In this document: positions 8,315 through 17,362 of the stretch, piece after piece
How positions within the stretch are numbered: position 1 is the first letter of the stretch
Layout of the letters: the number at the start of each line of letters is the position of its first letter
NCBI RefSeq assembly: GCF_009870825.1
Contig: NZ_WTWY01000014.1
Coordinates: 1 to 64,000 of the forward strand
Reading direction: 5' to 3'
From: Paenibacillus sp. USDA918EY
GTDB lineage: Bacteria; Bacillota; Bacilli; Paenibacillales; Paenibacillaceae
Length of the DNA stretch: 64,000 nt
Program-made: the position numbers and the translations under genes
The notes under the pieces: model-generated
What the model was told of the DNA's origin: nothing
Seen by the model: the letters and a program-made list of their open reading frames with translations, nothing else
Database searches by the model: none

Positions 8315-9865
8315 ATGACTGAAAATCATGATTTGGAATTGCTACAGACACCGGGCGCCGTATTTTTTATTTTTGGGGCAACCGGAGATTTGGCTAAACG
8401 AAAACTGTTTCCGGCCATTTATAGCTTGTACCGGGAAGGTAAATTGGCCGAAGATTTTGCCGTCATCGGCGTGGCGCGCCGGCCGCGCACCCAAGAGGAA
8501 TTCCGCGAGGACGTGTTTCACTCCATCCAGGAATTTTGCCGGTACAAAACGAAGAATGACGACCGGTTCCGCGCCTTTGCGGAGCATTTTGAGTACAAAT
8601 CCCTGGACATCAACAATGTGGACGGCTTCCGCGAGCTGAACGACCAGACGGTCGCTTTGGAGGAACGTTACCATATTCCGGGGAACCGCCTGTTTTATCT
8701 GGCGCTGGCACCGGAGCTGTTCGGGAGCGTTTCATCCAACCTGCAAAAAGGCGGCATGCTGAACAGTGCGGGATGGAAACGCCTGGTGATCGAAAAACCT
8801 TTCGGATACGATTTGAAATCGGCCGAAGAGCTGAATGAGCAGATCCGTCAGGTATTTAAGGAAGAGGAAATTTATCGCATCGACCATTACCTCGGGAAGG
8901 AAATGGTTCAAAATATCGAGGTCATCCGTTTTGCGAATGCGTTTTTTGAACCGCTCTGGAACAACAAGCATATCGCAAACGTGCAAATTACGCTCAGTGA
9001 AACCGTCGGGGTGGAAGAGCGCGGCGGGTATTACGATCATGCGGGAGCGCTGCGGGACATGGGACAAAACCATATGCTGCAAATGCTCACGATGATCGCC
9101 ATGGAGCCGCCGAGCCGGCTGCTTCCGGAAGATATCCGCGACGAGAAGGTGAAGGTGCTTCGCTCGCTTCGTCCTTACGCCAATGCGGAGGAAGTGAAGA
9201 AAAACGTCGTCCGCGGACAATATGTGCAGGGCAGCTCGCGCGGCAAAGATTTGCCGGCATACCGCGACGAAGAGAAAGTCGATCCAGAGTCCAATACCGA
9301 AACGTATTATATGGCCCGCGTATTCGTGGACAATTTCCGTTGGGCGGGAGTTCCGTTCTACATTCGGACAGGCAAGCGGCTTCCCGTCAAAACGACCGAA
9401 GTGGTGGTCGAATTCAAAGGCATGCCGAACAACGTTTATCTCGGGAAAAAGTATAAACTCGAGCCAAACCTGCTTGTCATTCGGGTCAATCCGATGGAAG
9501 GCATTTACGTGAAAATCAACGCGAAAAGGCCGGGGTCCGAATCCGAAATCGAACCGCTTGCGATGGATTTTTGCCAAAGCTGCATGGTGGGCATCAACTC
9601 GCCTGAAGCTTATGAACGCCTGCTGCATGATGCGGCTCGGGGGGATTCGACTTATTTTACCCGTTGGGACGAGGTGGCTACGGCATGGTCTTTCGTAGAC
9701 CGCATCGCCGAAGCATGGAAACAGGATCCGGAAGGGCCTCTCCAATATCCTGCCGGTTCCTGGGGGCCGAAAGAAGCCGATCAGCTGCTGGCGGAGGATG
9801 GCTTCCACTGGTGGCCGGTCAACGGACAGGAAGAAGACGACGTCGTTTGGGAAGTTAATAAATAA
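8315..9865 (+). CDS. zwf: Glucose-6-phosphate 1-dehydrogenase
   Basis: About 516 residues, full length. Oxidises glucose-6-phosphate to 6-phosphogluconolactone, making NADPH in the oxidative pentose-phosphate pathway. N-terminal Rossmann motif FGATGDLAKRKLFPA; substrate site RIDHYLGKE with the catalytic His region. AAGGAAG is 1 base from an ATG at 8306 and 10 from the ATG at 8315; I chose 8315. Monocistronic, followed by a hairpin. Confidence 0.97.
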   Translation: MTENHDLELLQTPGAVFFIFGATGDLAKRKLFPAIYSLYREGKLAEDFAVIGVARRPRTQEEFREDVFHSIQEFCRYKTKNDDRFRAFAEHFEYKSLDINNVDGFRELNDQTVALEERYHIPGNRLFYLALAPELFGSVSSNLQKGGMLNSAGWKRLVIEKPFGYDLKSAEELNEQIRQVFKEEEIYRIDHYLGKEMVQNIEVIRFANAFFEPLWNNKHIANVQITLSETVGVEERGGYYDHAGALRDMGQNHMLQMLTMIAMEPPSRLLPEDIRDEKVKVLRSLRPYANAEEVKKNVVRGQYVQGSSRGKDLPAYRDEEKVDPESNTETYYMARVFVDNFRWAGVPFYIRTGKRLPVKTTEVVVEFKGMPNNVYLGKKYKLEPNLLVIRVNPMEGIYVKINAKRPGSESEIEPLAMDFCQSCMVGINSPEAYERLLHDAARGDSTYFTRWDEVATAWSFVDRIAEAWKQDPEGPLQYPAGSWGPKEADQLLAEDGFHWWPVNGQEEDDVVWEVNK

Positions 9866-9883
9866 TTTCTGAATATGAAAAAT

Positions 9884-9918
9884 AATCATCCTCATGCAGC
9901 TATTGCATGGGGGTGATT
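9884..9918 (+). terminator. Hairpin after zwf
   Basis: AATCATCCTCATGCA pairs with TGCATGGGGGTGATT, a long stem with a very short loop 18 bases after the stop. The T run is poor (TTTG), so it may protect the 3' end more than terminate. Confidence 0.6.
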
Positions 9919-9931
9919 TGCGTATGGAATG

Positions 9932-9940
9932 TGGTACAAT
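9932..9940 (+). promoter_or_regulatory. Candidate extended -10 promoter of prfC
   Basis: TGGTACAAT (TGn plus TACAAT) sits about 90 bases before prfC. No strong -35. Confidence 0.45.
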
Positions 9941-10027
9941 AATAAAATGACAAAAGTAGTATAGAGTGAACCGGGAAACGTGAAATCAGCTTTCGGTTCG
10001 ATCTATTGAGATGAAGGGAATAGTGAA

Positions 10028-11611
10028 ATGAGCAAAGCGATAGACCAAGCCTTGCAGCAGGAAGTCGATAAGCGAAGAACCTTCGCGATCATTTCCCACC
10101 CGGACGCGGGTAAAACGACATTGACGGAAAAGCTGCTGCTGTTCGGGGGCGCCATCCGGTTAGCCGGTACGGTCAAAGCCCGCAAGGCCAGCAAGCATGC
10201 CACCAGTGACTGGATGGAAATCGAAAAACAACGGGGGATTTCGGTAACCTCTTCCGTGATGCAGTTTGATTATATGGGACACCGGATCAACATTTTGGAT
10301 ACGCCGGGTCACCAGGATTTCAGTGAGGACACCTACCGGACGTTAACGGCGGCGGACAGCGCGGTCATGCTGATTGACGTAGCCAAAGGCGTCGAAGCGC
10401 AGACGATTAAGCTGTTCCAGGTGTGCGCGAAGCGCGGCATTCCCATTTTTACGTTTATCAACAAATTGGACCGCGAAGGCCGCAACCCGTTCGAGCTGAT
10501 GGAGGAGCTGGAGCAAGTGCTCGGCATCCGTTCCGTCCCTATGAACTGGCCGATCGGTTCCGGACGCGATTTGTGCGGCGTATACGACCGCATGAAAAAT
10601 CAGGTCGAGCTTTTCCAAGGCAATGATCACTCCACCATTGAAGTGCAAAAGGTGGAAGACTATCATGATCCGGTGATCCGGGAAATGGCCGGGGAATATT
10701 TTCATGAGCAGCTCTGCCAAGACCTGGAGCTTCTTGACGTAGCCGGCGATCCCTTTGATATGGAGAAAGTGTTGAAAGGCGAACTGACGCCGGTGTTCTT
10801 CGGCAGCGCGATCAACAACTTCGGCGTGCAGACGTTCCTTGAAAACTTCCTTCAGCTGGCGCCGAAACCCCAGCCGCGGAGCAGCACGGCCGGACTCATC
10901 GAGCCGTCGAACGAAAAATTTTCGGGTTACGTGTTCAAAATCCAGGCGAATATGAACCCTGCCCACCGCGACCGGATCGCTTTCATGCGGATCGTGTCGG
11001 GCAAGTTCCAGCGCGGGATGAGCGTCAAGCATGTCAGAGCAGGCAAAGAGATCAAGCTGTCGCAGCCGCAGCAGTTTTTGGCCCAAGACCGCGATATCGT
11101 CGAGGAAGCGTATCCGGGCGATATTATCGGTTTGTTTGACCCGGGCATTTTCCGGATCGGCGATTCGCTCAGCCAAGGCGGCGAGGTTGTGTTTGACGAG
11201 CTGCCGACGTTTTCGCCGGAGATTTTCGCCAAAGTGACGGTGAAAAACGCGCTGAAGCATAAGCAATACCAGAAAGGGATCGACCAGCTGACGGAAGAGG
11301 GAACCATTCAGGTGTTCCAAACGGTCAGCTTCGAGGATACGATTCTCGGCGTGGTCGGCCAGCTTCAGTTCGAAGTATTCGAATACCGGATGAAAGGCGA
11401 ATACGGCGTAGACGTGCAGCTGCAGCGGATGCCGTACCAATTTGCCCGCTGGATCATCGATGACGAAATCGACCCGAGCAAGTTCAGGATCAACTCCACG
11501 CTCGTGAAAGACAAAAAAGGGAATTACGTCGTTTTGTTCGAAAACGAATATGCGATGCGCACGGCGATGGAAAAAAATCCGACCGCGAAGTTTTTGGACA
11601 CCGCTCCGTAA
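10028..11611 (+). CDS. prfC: Peptide chain release factor 3
   Basis: 527 residues, normal RF3 length. A translational GTPase that recycles RF1 and RF2. P-loop AIISHPDAGKTTLTEKLL, switch and G3 motif ILDTPGHQDFSED, G4 FINKLD. GTG-like leader with AAGGGAATAGTGAAATG. Followed 16 bases later by a strong terminator, so monocistronic. Confidence 0.97.
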   Translation: MSKAIDQALQQEVDKRRTFAIISHPDAGKTTLTEKLLLFGGAIRLAGTVKARKASKHATSDWMEIEKQRGISVTSSVMQFDYMGHRINILDTPGHQDFSEDTYRTLTAADSAVMLIDVAKGVEAQTIKLFQVCAKRGIPIFTFINKLDREGRNPFELMEELEQVLGIRSVPMNWPIGSGRDLCGVYDRMKNQVELFQGNDHSTIEVQKVEDYHDPVIREMAGEYFHEQLCQDLELLDVAGDPFDMEKVLKGELTPVFFGSAINNFGVQTFLENFLQLAPKPQPRSSTAGLIEPSNEKFSGYVFKIQANMNPAHRDRIAFMRIVSGKFQRGMSVKHVRAGKEIKLSQPQQFLAQDRDIVEEAYPGDIIGLFDPGIFRIGDSLSQGGEVVFDELPTFSPEIFAKVTVKNALKHKQYQKGIDQLTEEGTIQVFQTVSFEDTILGVVGQLQFEVFEYRMKGEYGVDVQLQRMPYQFARWIIDDEIDPSKFRINSTLVKDKKGNYVVLFENEYAMRTAMEKNPTAKFLDTAP

Positions 11612-11627
11612 GTTCGCCATGCAAAGG

Positions 11628-11659
11628 AAAACCTCCGCAAAACATTGCGGAGGTTTTTT
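11628..11659 (+). terminator. Terminator of prfC
   Basis: AAAACCTCCGCAA pairs with TTGCGGAGGTTTT, loop AACA, then a T run. It also faces the opposite-strand sspI and can serve both. Confidence 0.93.
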
Positions 11660-11676
11660 GGTCGCTTTTTTCGTCA

Positions 11677-11910
11677 TCAGGACAACGGGCCGGGAGTAAT
11701 GTGCTTTAAATGCTCATTGGCGACATGGACCAGATCGTTTTGCTTCGTCGTATCTATGTTCTTCCAAATCATTTCGAAAATAACGCCAAGCCCGGGCAGC
11801 GCCTGTTCGGGGCCGTCTACCGAACCTTCAATCATGGAGCGGAGATCCGCTTCGCTGCTGTCATGAACTTTGTGAATGACCGCCTGACGCAGGTCAAGTG
11901 TGATTGACAT
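11677..11910 (-). CDS. sspI: Small acid-soluble spore protein SspI
   Basis: 77 residues. Matches the SspI family: LDLRQAVIHKV at the start, a central SMIEGSVDGPEQALPGLGVIFEMIWKN and a C-terminal LVHVANEHLK. SspI is a minor SASP made in the forespore by sigma-G. GGAGGG precedes the ATG on the minus strand. As in Bacillus, it lies near ysgA. Confidence 0.93.
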   Translation of the reverse strand: MSITLDLRQAVIHKVHDSSEADLRSMIEGSVDGPEQALPGLGVIFEMIWKNIDTTKQNDLVHVANEHLKHITPGPLS

Positions 11911-11997
11911 GGTATTCCCTCCATTGCAAAAAATCGATTACCTTCATAATGTTCCCCGCGCAGCCAGGCAAAATTCAAGTTTTTTGCGCACTGTGAT

Positions 11998-12003
11998 ATA
12001 ATA
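11998..12003 (+). promoter_or_regulatory. Candidate -10 element of the KTR gene
   Basis: Perfect TATAAT 37 bases before the start codon of the potassium-uptake gene, with a poor -35 (TTCAAG) about 18 bases earlier. Confidence 0.5.
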
Positions 12004-12039
12004 ATCAGGATAGACTTCTACAACCCGGGGGGTTAACAA

Positions 12040-12702
12040 ATGGCGAAAAAGCAGTACGCCGTCATAGGTATGGGGCGATTCGGTTTTAGCGTAGCCAATG
12101 CACTCAGCGAGATGGGTTTTGACGTTCTGGCCATTGACTCTAACGAGCAGCGCACCCAGGCGGTTTCCAATATTGTAACGCATGCCGTTTCGGCGGATTG
12201 TACGGATGAGGAGGCGCTGAGGGCGCTCGGGATCCGGAATTTCGACGTGGTGGTCGTGGCGATCGGCGAGGACATCCAGTCCAGCATTTTGACCACGCTC
12301 ATTCTGAAAGACATCGGCGTGGGGACGATCATCGTCAAAGCGCAAAACGAGCTTCACGGGAAAGTGTTGAACAAAATCGGGGCGGACAAGGTCATTTATC
12401 CGGAGCGGGACATGGGCGTGCGGGTTGCGCATCATTTAATCTCCCCGAATATTCTCGATTATATTGAAATTTCCGAAGATTACAGCATTCTTGAAATGAG
12501 AGTTTCGCAGGAAATGATCGGCAAAAACCTGAAAGAGCTTGATGTCCGCGCACGCTTCGGCTGCAACGTCATGGCGATCAAACGCGGCGCCAAGATGAAT
12601 ATTTCCCCCAATGCGGAGGATCGGCTCGCGGAAGGCGACGTGCTGGTCATTGTAGGCGAAACGGGCAACTTGACGAAGATGGAGCTTGCGTATCCTAAGT
12701 GA
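12040..12702 (+). CDS. KtrA/KtrC-type potassium uptake regulatory subunit
   Basis: 220 residues, the full length of KtrA/KtrC. RCK_N Rossmann domain (1-135) with nucleotide motif VIGMGRFGFSVANAL and acidic D of VLAIDSNEQR; RCK_C domain (about 140-220). The octameric ring binds ATP/ADP or c-di-AMP and gates a KtrB/KtrD membrane channel. No channel gene is adjacent, as with B. subtilis ktrC. It sits between sspI and ysgA. I cannot say whether it is KtrA or KtrC. Confidence 0.9.
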   Translation: MAKKQYAVIGMGRFGFSVANALSEMGFDVLAIDSNEQRTQAVSNIVTHAVSADCTDEEALRALGIRNFDVVVVAIGEDIQSSILTTLILKDIGVGTIIVKAQNELHGKVLNKIGADKVIYPERDMGVRVAHHLISPNILDYIEISEDYSILEMRVSQEMIGKNLKELDVRARFGCNVMAIKRGAKMNISPNAEDRLAEGDVLVIVGETGNLTKMELAYPK

Positions 12703-12752
12703 TCCTGCAGGGAACCCTTAAGGAAAAGCTATTCATATGAAGGACGGTTTTC

Positions 12753-13544
12753 ATGGATATATTGTCACCGCAAAACCCCCGGGCGAAGGAGTGGGCGCAG
12801 CTGCTCGAGAAAAAGCACCGGGACAAGCAGCAAAAATACATTATCGAAGGCATTCATCTGGTGCAGGAGGCGCTGCGCTCCGGGGTGGACGTCGAATGCG
12901 TCGCTTTTGACGTGGAGCAGGGGATTCCCGGCGAGCTTTCAAACATGACGGATATCGGCGGGGAAGCGCAGTGGATCGGGGTCTCGGCCGCCGTCATCGC
13001 CAAATGCACGGATACGAAAACGCCGCAGCCGGTGTTTGCCGTCGTTCGAAAGCAAAAGGCGGCGATCGGCGAGCTCCTTGCGCGGAAAAACAGCCTGGTC
13101 ATCGTTCTGGACGGCGTCCAGGATCCGGGCAATGTCGGCACGATCATCCGGACGGCGGATGCCGCGGGGGCCGACGGCGTTCTCGTAGGACGAGGATCGG
13201 CCGATATTTACAACCCGAAAACGATTCGCTCCACAATGGGTTCTATTTTTCATCTGCCTGTCGTGGAGGGGGATCTGCTCGAGCTGCTGCCGCAGGCGAA
13301 AGAAAGCGGCGTGCGCATCGTCAGCACGAGCCTGCAGGCGACGTCGACCTGCTACGGATATGATTTTACCGGGCCGTCATGGCTGCTGGTGGGCAATGAG
13401 GCGAAAGGCGTATCGCCGGAAGCGCAACGGTTGGTGGACGATTCGCTCATTATACCGATGAAGGGCCGGGCGGAATCGCTAAACGTGGCGATGGCATCGA
13501 CGGTGATGTTGTTTGAGGCGATGCGGCAGCGGGAGTTCGGTTAG
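12753..13544 (+). CDS. TrmH/SpoU family RNA 2'-O-methyltransferase (YsgA-like)
   Basis: 263 residues. N-terminal substrate-binding domain (1-100) with SPQNPRAKEWAQLLEKKHRD; C-terminal SPOUT knot domain (about 110-263) with motif 1 VLDGVQDPGNVGTIIRTADAAG, motif 2 LLVGNEAKGVS and motif 3 IPMKGRAESLNVAMASTVMLFE. Methylates ribose in rRNA or tRNA using SAM. In Bacillus ysgA lies just before pheST; here it is followed by a terminator and then the toxin island instead. Confidence 0.9.
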   Translation: MDILSPQNPRAKEWAQLLEKKHRDKQQKYIIEGIHLVQEALRSGVDVECVAFDVEQGIPGELSNMTDIGGEAQWIGVSAAVIAKCTDTKTPQPVFAVVRKQKAAIGELLARKNSLVIVLDGVQDPGNVGTIIRTADAAGADGVLVGRGSADIYNPKTIRSTMGSIFHLPVVEGDLLELLPQAKESGVRIVSTSLQATSTCYGYDFTGPSWLLVGNEAKGVSPEAQRLVDDSLIIPMKGRAESLNVAMASTVMLFEAMRQREFG

Positions 13545-13633
13545 AAAGAGATACCGGGAAATACTCTTGTTCGGCTATAAAACCATATTGTTGTTATATA
13601 TTCCGCAGGATAATTTAATATTTAAACTTAAGC

Positions 13634-13670
13634 AGTCCCGATGAAGAGCCTTCTCTTTCGGGGCTTTTTT
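13634..13670 (+). terminator. Terminator after ysgA
   Basis: AGTCCCGA pairs with TCGGGGCT (with GAAGAG/CTCTTTC partly pairing inside), then a T run. It ends the ysgA unit and marks the left edge of conserved DNA before the island. Confidence 0.85.
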
Positions 13671-13899
13671 GCGTTTCATGGATGGCAGGTGGACGATGAA
13701 CACTTACGAATTCGAAAAGCATCATCAATCTAAAGCCATCTTTTTTACTCTTCTTATATTGAAAATAACGTATGAGATGGTTCTTTCTGTAAAAAAATCA
13801 CCCCTTCTGGACGATACATACATAAGATGGGCTATTGTTAAATATATCCTTTTGCTTCGTGTGACGAATTCATATTTCTAAAAAGAAGGGACCACCTCT
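13671..13899 (+). other. AT-rich leader of the VgrG island
   Basis: 229 bases of AT-rich DNA between the ysgA terminator and the first island gene. A 60-70 codon open frame exists (from about 13669 to 13881) but has no ribosome site and a biased, unconvincing composition. The island promoter should lie here; I see no clean -35/-10 pair. AAGAAGGGACCACCTCT just before 13900 is the ribosome site of the next gene. Confidence 0.4.
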
Positions 13900-14568
13900 A
13901 TGAACTATATGGACGAGCACATCCTTGATCTCAAAAATAAGCTTAATGCTGCATCTAATAACGGAAATACGATCCTACCCCAAACGGCCGTAACCGATCA
14001 CGGCAGCTCTTTATCTGAGAAGAATTCTATTGTACGGTTGGGCGATGAGCTCATTACATTGGAATGGAGAGCGATTCTGGACGGACAAATGAAAGTTGGC
14101 GTTCCGAAGACTTTTAGTTTCATGCCACCGGAGCAAGCCAAATTTAAATACCCTTCGGAGCACCGCCCCGAGGTCATTTATACCTCGGAGGATGGGACGG
14201 TGAATATCACCTTTAATCGAACGGAGACCACTTTGACGGCCGAGGAGCTTCCTGAGTTTGTGGAGCAAATGGGGGACGTTTTACGGTCTGTACAACCGAT
14301 CCGCAACTGGATGGGAACTCAAGTGACTGTGAATCGTTTCGGTTTGTCCATCGGACAGATCCGATTTATAGCTGCAGGCATGGATACGAATTTATACAAC
14401 GAAATTTTGCTGTTCCTCCATGAAGGACAGGTAATGATGGGTACGTTTAACTGTATGGAATCCGACATGAAGGTATGGCTTCCCATAGCGGAAAATACGG
14501 TACAATCGCTTCACCCCGCTTCATCACCCTTACAGTCTACGTTTAAGAAAGGAGCGGATTCGCAATGA
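13900..14568 (+). CDS. DcrB/DUF1795-like protein, possible effector chaperone
   Basis: 222 residues. After a polar N-terminus, residues about 45-210 resemble the Mog1/PsbP-like fold of DcrB/DUF1795: KVGVPKTFSFMPPEQAKFKYP (start of the fold), a VNITFNRTETTLTAEELPEF stretch, and GTFNCMESDMKVWLPIAENTVQSL near the end, the typical closing segment. In Gram-negative T6SS loci such proteins (Eag type) load effectors on VgrG. Overlaps the next gene by 4 bases (ATGA), so it is translated with the VgrG. Chaperone role is inferred from fold and context. Confidence 0.65.
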   Translation: MNYMDEHILDLKNKLNAASNNGNTILPQTAVTDHGSSLSEKNSIVRLGDELITLEWRAILDGQMKVGVPKTFSFMPPEQAKFKYPSEHRPEVIYTSEDGTVNITFNRTETTLTAEELPEFVEQMGDVLRSVQPIRNWMGTQVTVNRFGLSIGQIRFIAAGMDTNLYNEILLFLHEGQVMMGTFNCMESDMKVWLPIAENTVQSLHPASSPLQSTFKKGADSQ

Positions 14569-15983
14569 GTCTAGGCTACGATAATATTCAAATTTATCCC
14601 TATGAGCTGGTTGAATTGGAGCAGCTTACCCTTATGAAAAAAATCAACGAACATACTCGGCTCTATTTTACAGGGATTATCCCGGAGGGGATGCGGGACA
14701 GCTATGTGCTAAAGACGGAGAATAACACGGTCATTGAGGTGAGTCAGCGGGACGAATCGGGCGAAAGCAAGCCGTTATTTAGCGGGATCGCGTTAACGGT
14801 CGAAGTAAAGGTTGTACGGAATGTGTACTATCTTGTAGTCGAGGCTATTTCTCATACTTACCGTATGGATATCCAGCAGCGCACCCGTTCTTTTCAAGAT
14901 ACCAAAATGACGATTCCTCAGATGTTGGAGAGAATTGGGGAGGAATATGAGGGGCTGGATGTGATTGATGGTACGACAGGCGGGGAGCCTATCGGGCGGA
15001 TCGCCATCCAGTATCAGGAGACGGACTGGGCTTTTTTAAGACGCATGGCTTCCTGGTATCATACGAGCCTGATGCCTGTGGCCCGTTTTGACAGTCCCAA
15101 ATTTTATTTCGGCATCGAGGACAGTCCGGCACATGTGGTGCTGGATCATACCCGTTATTCAGTACGCAAGCAAATGCTGCCTTTCCGTTATTTTCAGGAG
15201 AATGAGCGGGTACAGGTGGACGAAAATGATTTTATTGTCTATGAGGTAGAGACGGACGAAGTGCTGGATTTGGGGGCGCAGTTAGCCTTTCAGGGTCACA
15301 ATTTGTTTGTCATTGAGGCGTATACGGAAATGAAGAGCGGGCTACTGCGACATCAATATGTGCTTACCTCGTACAAAGGTTTACGGCAAAAACGCTATTT
15401 TCAGGAAAAACTGGCGGGGGCTTCGTTAGGCGGGGTGGTCCTGGACGTGCGTCAAGATCAGGTGCGTATCCATCTGGATTGCGACGAGAAGCAGGCGGTC
15501 GATCAGGCGCATTGGTTTAACTATTCGACGGTGTATAGCGGTGGGGGACATACGGGCTGGTATGTGATGCCGGAAATAGGAGATCCGGTTTCGTTATATT
15601 TTCCGGGCAGCCGTGAAGAGGATGGCGTTGCCGGAAGCACGGTCCGACGTGCGGGCAGAGGAAGCGGGCATAACAACAAGTTTTCCGATCCGCAGATGAA
15701 AATCTGGCGAACGCCCCATGGAAAAGAAATCCGTTTGGGACCGGATGAACTGGTCGTGACGGGGAAAGACGGCGCTATTTTTATCAAGCTGGACGACAAG
15801 GAAGGCATTCATATTGTAAGCAGCAAGCAGGTAAATATCTCGGCGGGCGGCAATTTGAGCTTATCGGCAGGGAAAAAGATGAGTTTGTCTGCAGGCAGCG
15901 AGCTGCGTATGGAATGCAAAGGCAGTCATATTCAGTTGAGCGGATCGGCGGATATGAAGGGGGCCGAGGTGAAGTCGAATTAG
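14565..15983 (+). CDS. VgrG/phage late control D-type spike protein (no toxin)
   Basis: 472 residues. Residues 1-270 match the gp27-like part of VgrG/Pvc8 spikes (e.g. FSGIALTVEV, YQETDWAFLRRMASW). Residues about 285-365 form a gp5 OB-like domain ending in HTGWYVMPEIGDPVSLYFPGS. Residues about 385-472 are short alternating repeats (KQVNISAGGNLSLSAGKK, MSLSAGSEL) expected to form a triangular beta needle. It stops there, so it is a plain spike. GAAAGGAG gives the ribosome site. Homologous to the larger spike at 18370. Confidence 0.85.
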   Translation: MSLGYDNIQIYPYELVELEQLTLMKKINEHTRLYFTGIIPEGMRDSYVLKTENNTVIEVSQRDESGESKPLFSGIALTVEVKVVRNVYYLVVEAISHTYRMDIQQRTRSFQDTKMTIPQMLERIGEEYEGLDVIDGTTGGEPIGRIAIQYQETDWAFLRRMASWYHTSLMPVARFDSPKFYFGIEDSPAHVVLDHTRYSVRKQMLPFRYFQENERVQVDENDFIVYEVETDEVLDLGAQLAFQGHNLFVIEAYTEMKSGLLRHQYVLTSYKGLRQKRYFQEKLAGASLGGVVLDVRQDQVRIHLDCDEKQAVDQAHWFNYSTVYSGGGHTGWYVMPEIGDPVSLYFPGSREEDGVAGSTVRRAGRGSGHNNKFSDPQMKIWRTPHGKEIRLGPDELVVTGKDGAIFIKLDDKEGIHIVSSKQVNISAGGNLSLSAGKKMSLSAGSELRMECKGSHIQLSGSADMKGAEVKSN

Positions 15984-16060
15984 GCTGTAGTACGGCGGCA
16001 AAATGACGGCAGTATGATAATTATACATATGAAGAGCTTCAGGTTAGTGGAGGAATGCAA

Positions 16061-17362
16061 ATGGAGAAGCCTAAAGATACTCTAAAGCCGCAGCAGCCAC
16101 AGCAGCAAGCTGTCTTGCATCAGGCGTGGTATCTGATCCGCAAAGACTGGGCGCTGAAATTCAAGGCGGTGCAAGAGCAACGGATTCAAGCCTGTATCGA
16201 GGAATTTCGTGGGTATTGCCGGGACATTCGGCAAGAGCAGATTCAAGGAAGAAAAGGAAAAGTCGGTTATATCACATATTCTATGCTGCGTACCACATGG
16301 CTGGAGGAGCGGCCTGCTTATTTTGTGGAGGCTTCGGATGCTTTGTGGATGCTTGATCCCAAGCCGATTCGATTTGAATGGGATACAAGCTGGTCCTACT
16401 CCTTTTGGACAGATTTACGGCAGCAATTGCAAGGGGAGGCAGAGAAGCAGCACGCTTCTCTATCGGAGCTTGAATGGGAGCAGACCATGCTGGAGGCGGC
16501 GGAACATATTCATGCACTCGTTGTAAATATGATGCGTTTGGCGATGAAACAGGCCGTATGCTTGCCGGAATTTCAAGAGCTTGAGCGGGAAGAGACATTT
16601 GAGATTCGTGTGGGGGAGTATATGGACCACAGTGTATCGGTGTATCGAGAAGATCGCAGAGCCATAGAAGCAGATGAGATTCGGTCGTGGCTGGAGGAAA
16701 AAGAAGAGCATGCGTACAGCTATCAGGCGTTGTCCCAAGTTCAGCTGTCTTGTGGGGATTACAGCCTGCTGGATTTTCGCTATACGGCTTTCCGCCAGGT
16801 AGAGATAGAGCATAGCCGCTTGCACGGCTGTGTCTTGGTAGGAACGGTGTGGCAGGGAAGCCGATTGAATGGTATCGACTTGACGTCCAGCTTGCTTCAT
16901 GGAGCGGATTTTAGCGGATGCTCGATGAAAGAGGCAGTATTGGAGGCCGTCATGGGTAACGCCGGATATGGATCAGAGGTTTCCTTAGATTGGGAGCCAT
17001 TGGGTTTTGCCGGTGTGGATTTCACAGGGGCGAGCTTGCAAGGGGCCCGTTTTCAAGATGCACAGTTGCGCGGAGCCGTGTTCCAAAACGCGTTATTGCA
17101 AAGAGCGACATTGAACATGGCGGATCTAACGAATGCCTGCTTTGTCGGAGCAGATGTATCGGGCGCATCTTTTGAAGGTGCTTGTTTGCTCGGAGCCGAT
17201 TTTACGGGGGCCAACGTAACAGGAGTCATTTTTACGGATACACAGTGTAGAGAAGCTATTGGATTGGACCGATCAACGGTTGAGGGTTTTCATCCCTACA
17301 GTGATCTGTCTATGTCTGCACAGTCGAGGGACACGGTTTACAAAAGGGAGTGGCTGCATTGA
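16061..17362 (+). CDS. Pentapeptide-repeat protein with novel N-terminal domain
   Basis: 433 residues. The N-terminal half (1-220) is a Trp- and charge-rich domain I do not recognise. From about residue 230 to 410 it carries pentapeptide repeats of the A(D/N)LxX kind (LHGADFSGC, FAGVDFTGASLQGARF, ATLNMADLTNACFVGADVSGA), which build a right-handed square helix. GGAGG is 7 bases before this ATG but only 1 base from an in-frame ATG at 16055, so 16061 is preferred. In Gram-negative T6SS loci such proteins occur beside VgrG and PAAR genes. Structural or adaptor role is inference. Confidence 0.8.
   Translation: MEKPKDTLKPQQPQQQAVLHQAWYLIRKDWALKFKAVQEQRIQACIEEFRGYCRDIRQEQIQGRKGKVGYITYSMLRTTWLEERPAYFVEASDALWMLDPKPIRFEWDTSWSYSFWTDLRQQLQGEAEKQHASLSELEWEQTMLEAAEHIHALVVNMMRLAMKQAVCLPEFQELEREETFEIRVGEYMDHSVSVYREDRRAIEADEIRSWLEEKEEHAYSYQALSQVQLSCGDYSLLDFRYTAFRQVEIEHSRLHGCVLVGTVWQGSRLNGIDLTSSLLHGADFSGCSMKEAVLEAVMGNAGYGSEVSLDWEPLGFAGVDFTGASLQGARFQDAQLRGAVFQNALLQRATLNMADLTNACFVGADVSGASFEGACLLGADFTGANVTGVIFTDTQCREAIGLDRSTVEGFHPYSDLSMSAQSRDTVYKREWLH

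Noticed and set aside
13545-13670. T-box leader remnant of pheS after ysgA
   Set aside because: No GGGTGG-type T-box sequence or specifier structure is present, only a plain terminator.
13669-13881. A 70-codon frame before the island (MRFMDGRWTMNTYEF...)
   Set aside because: No ribosome site, begins in the ysgA terminator T run, and composition looks like chance in AT-rich DNA.
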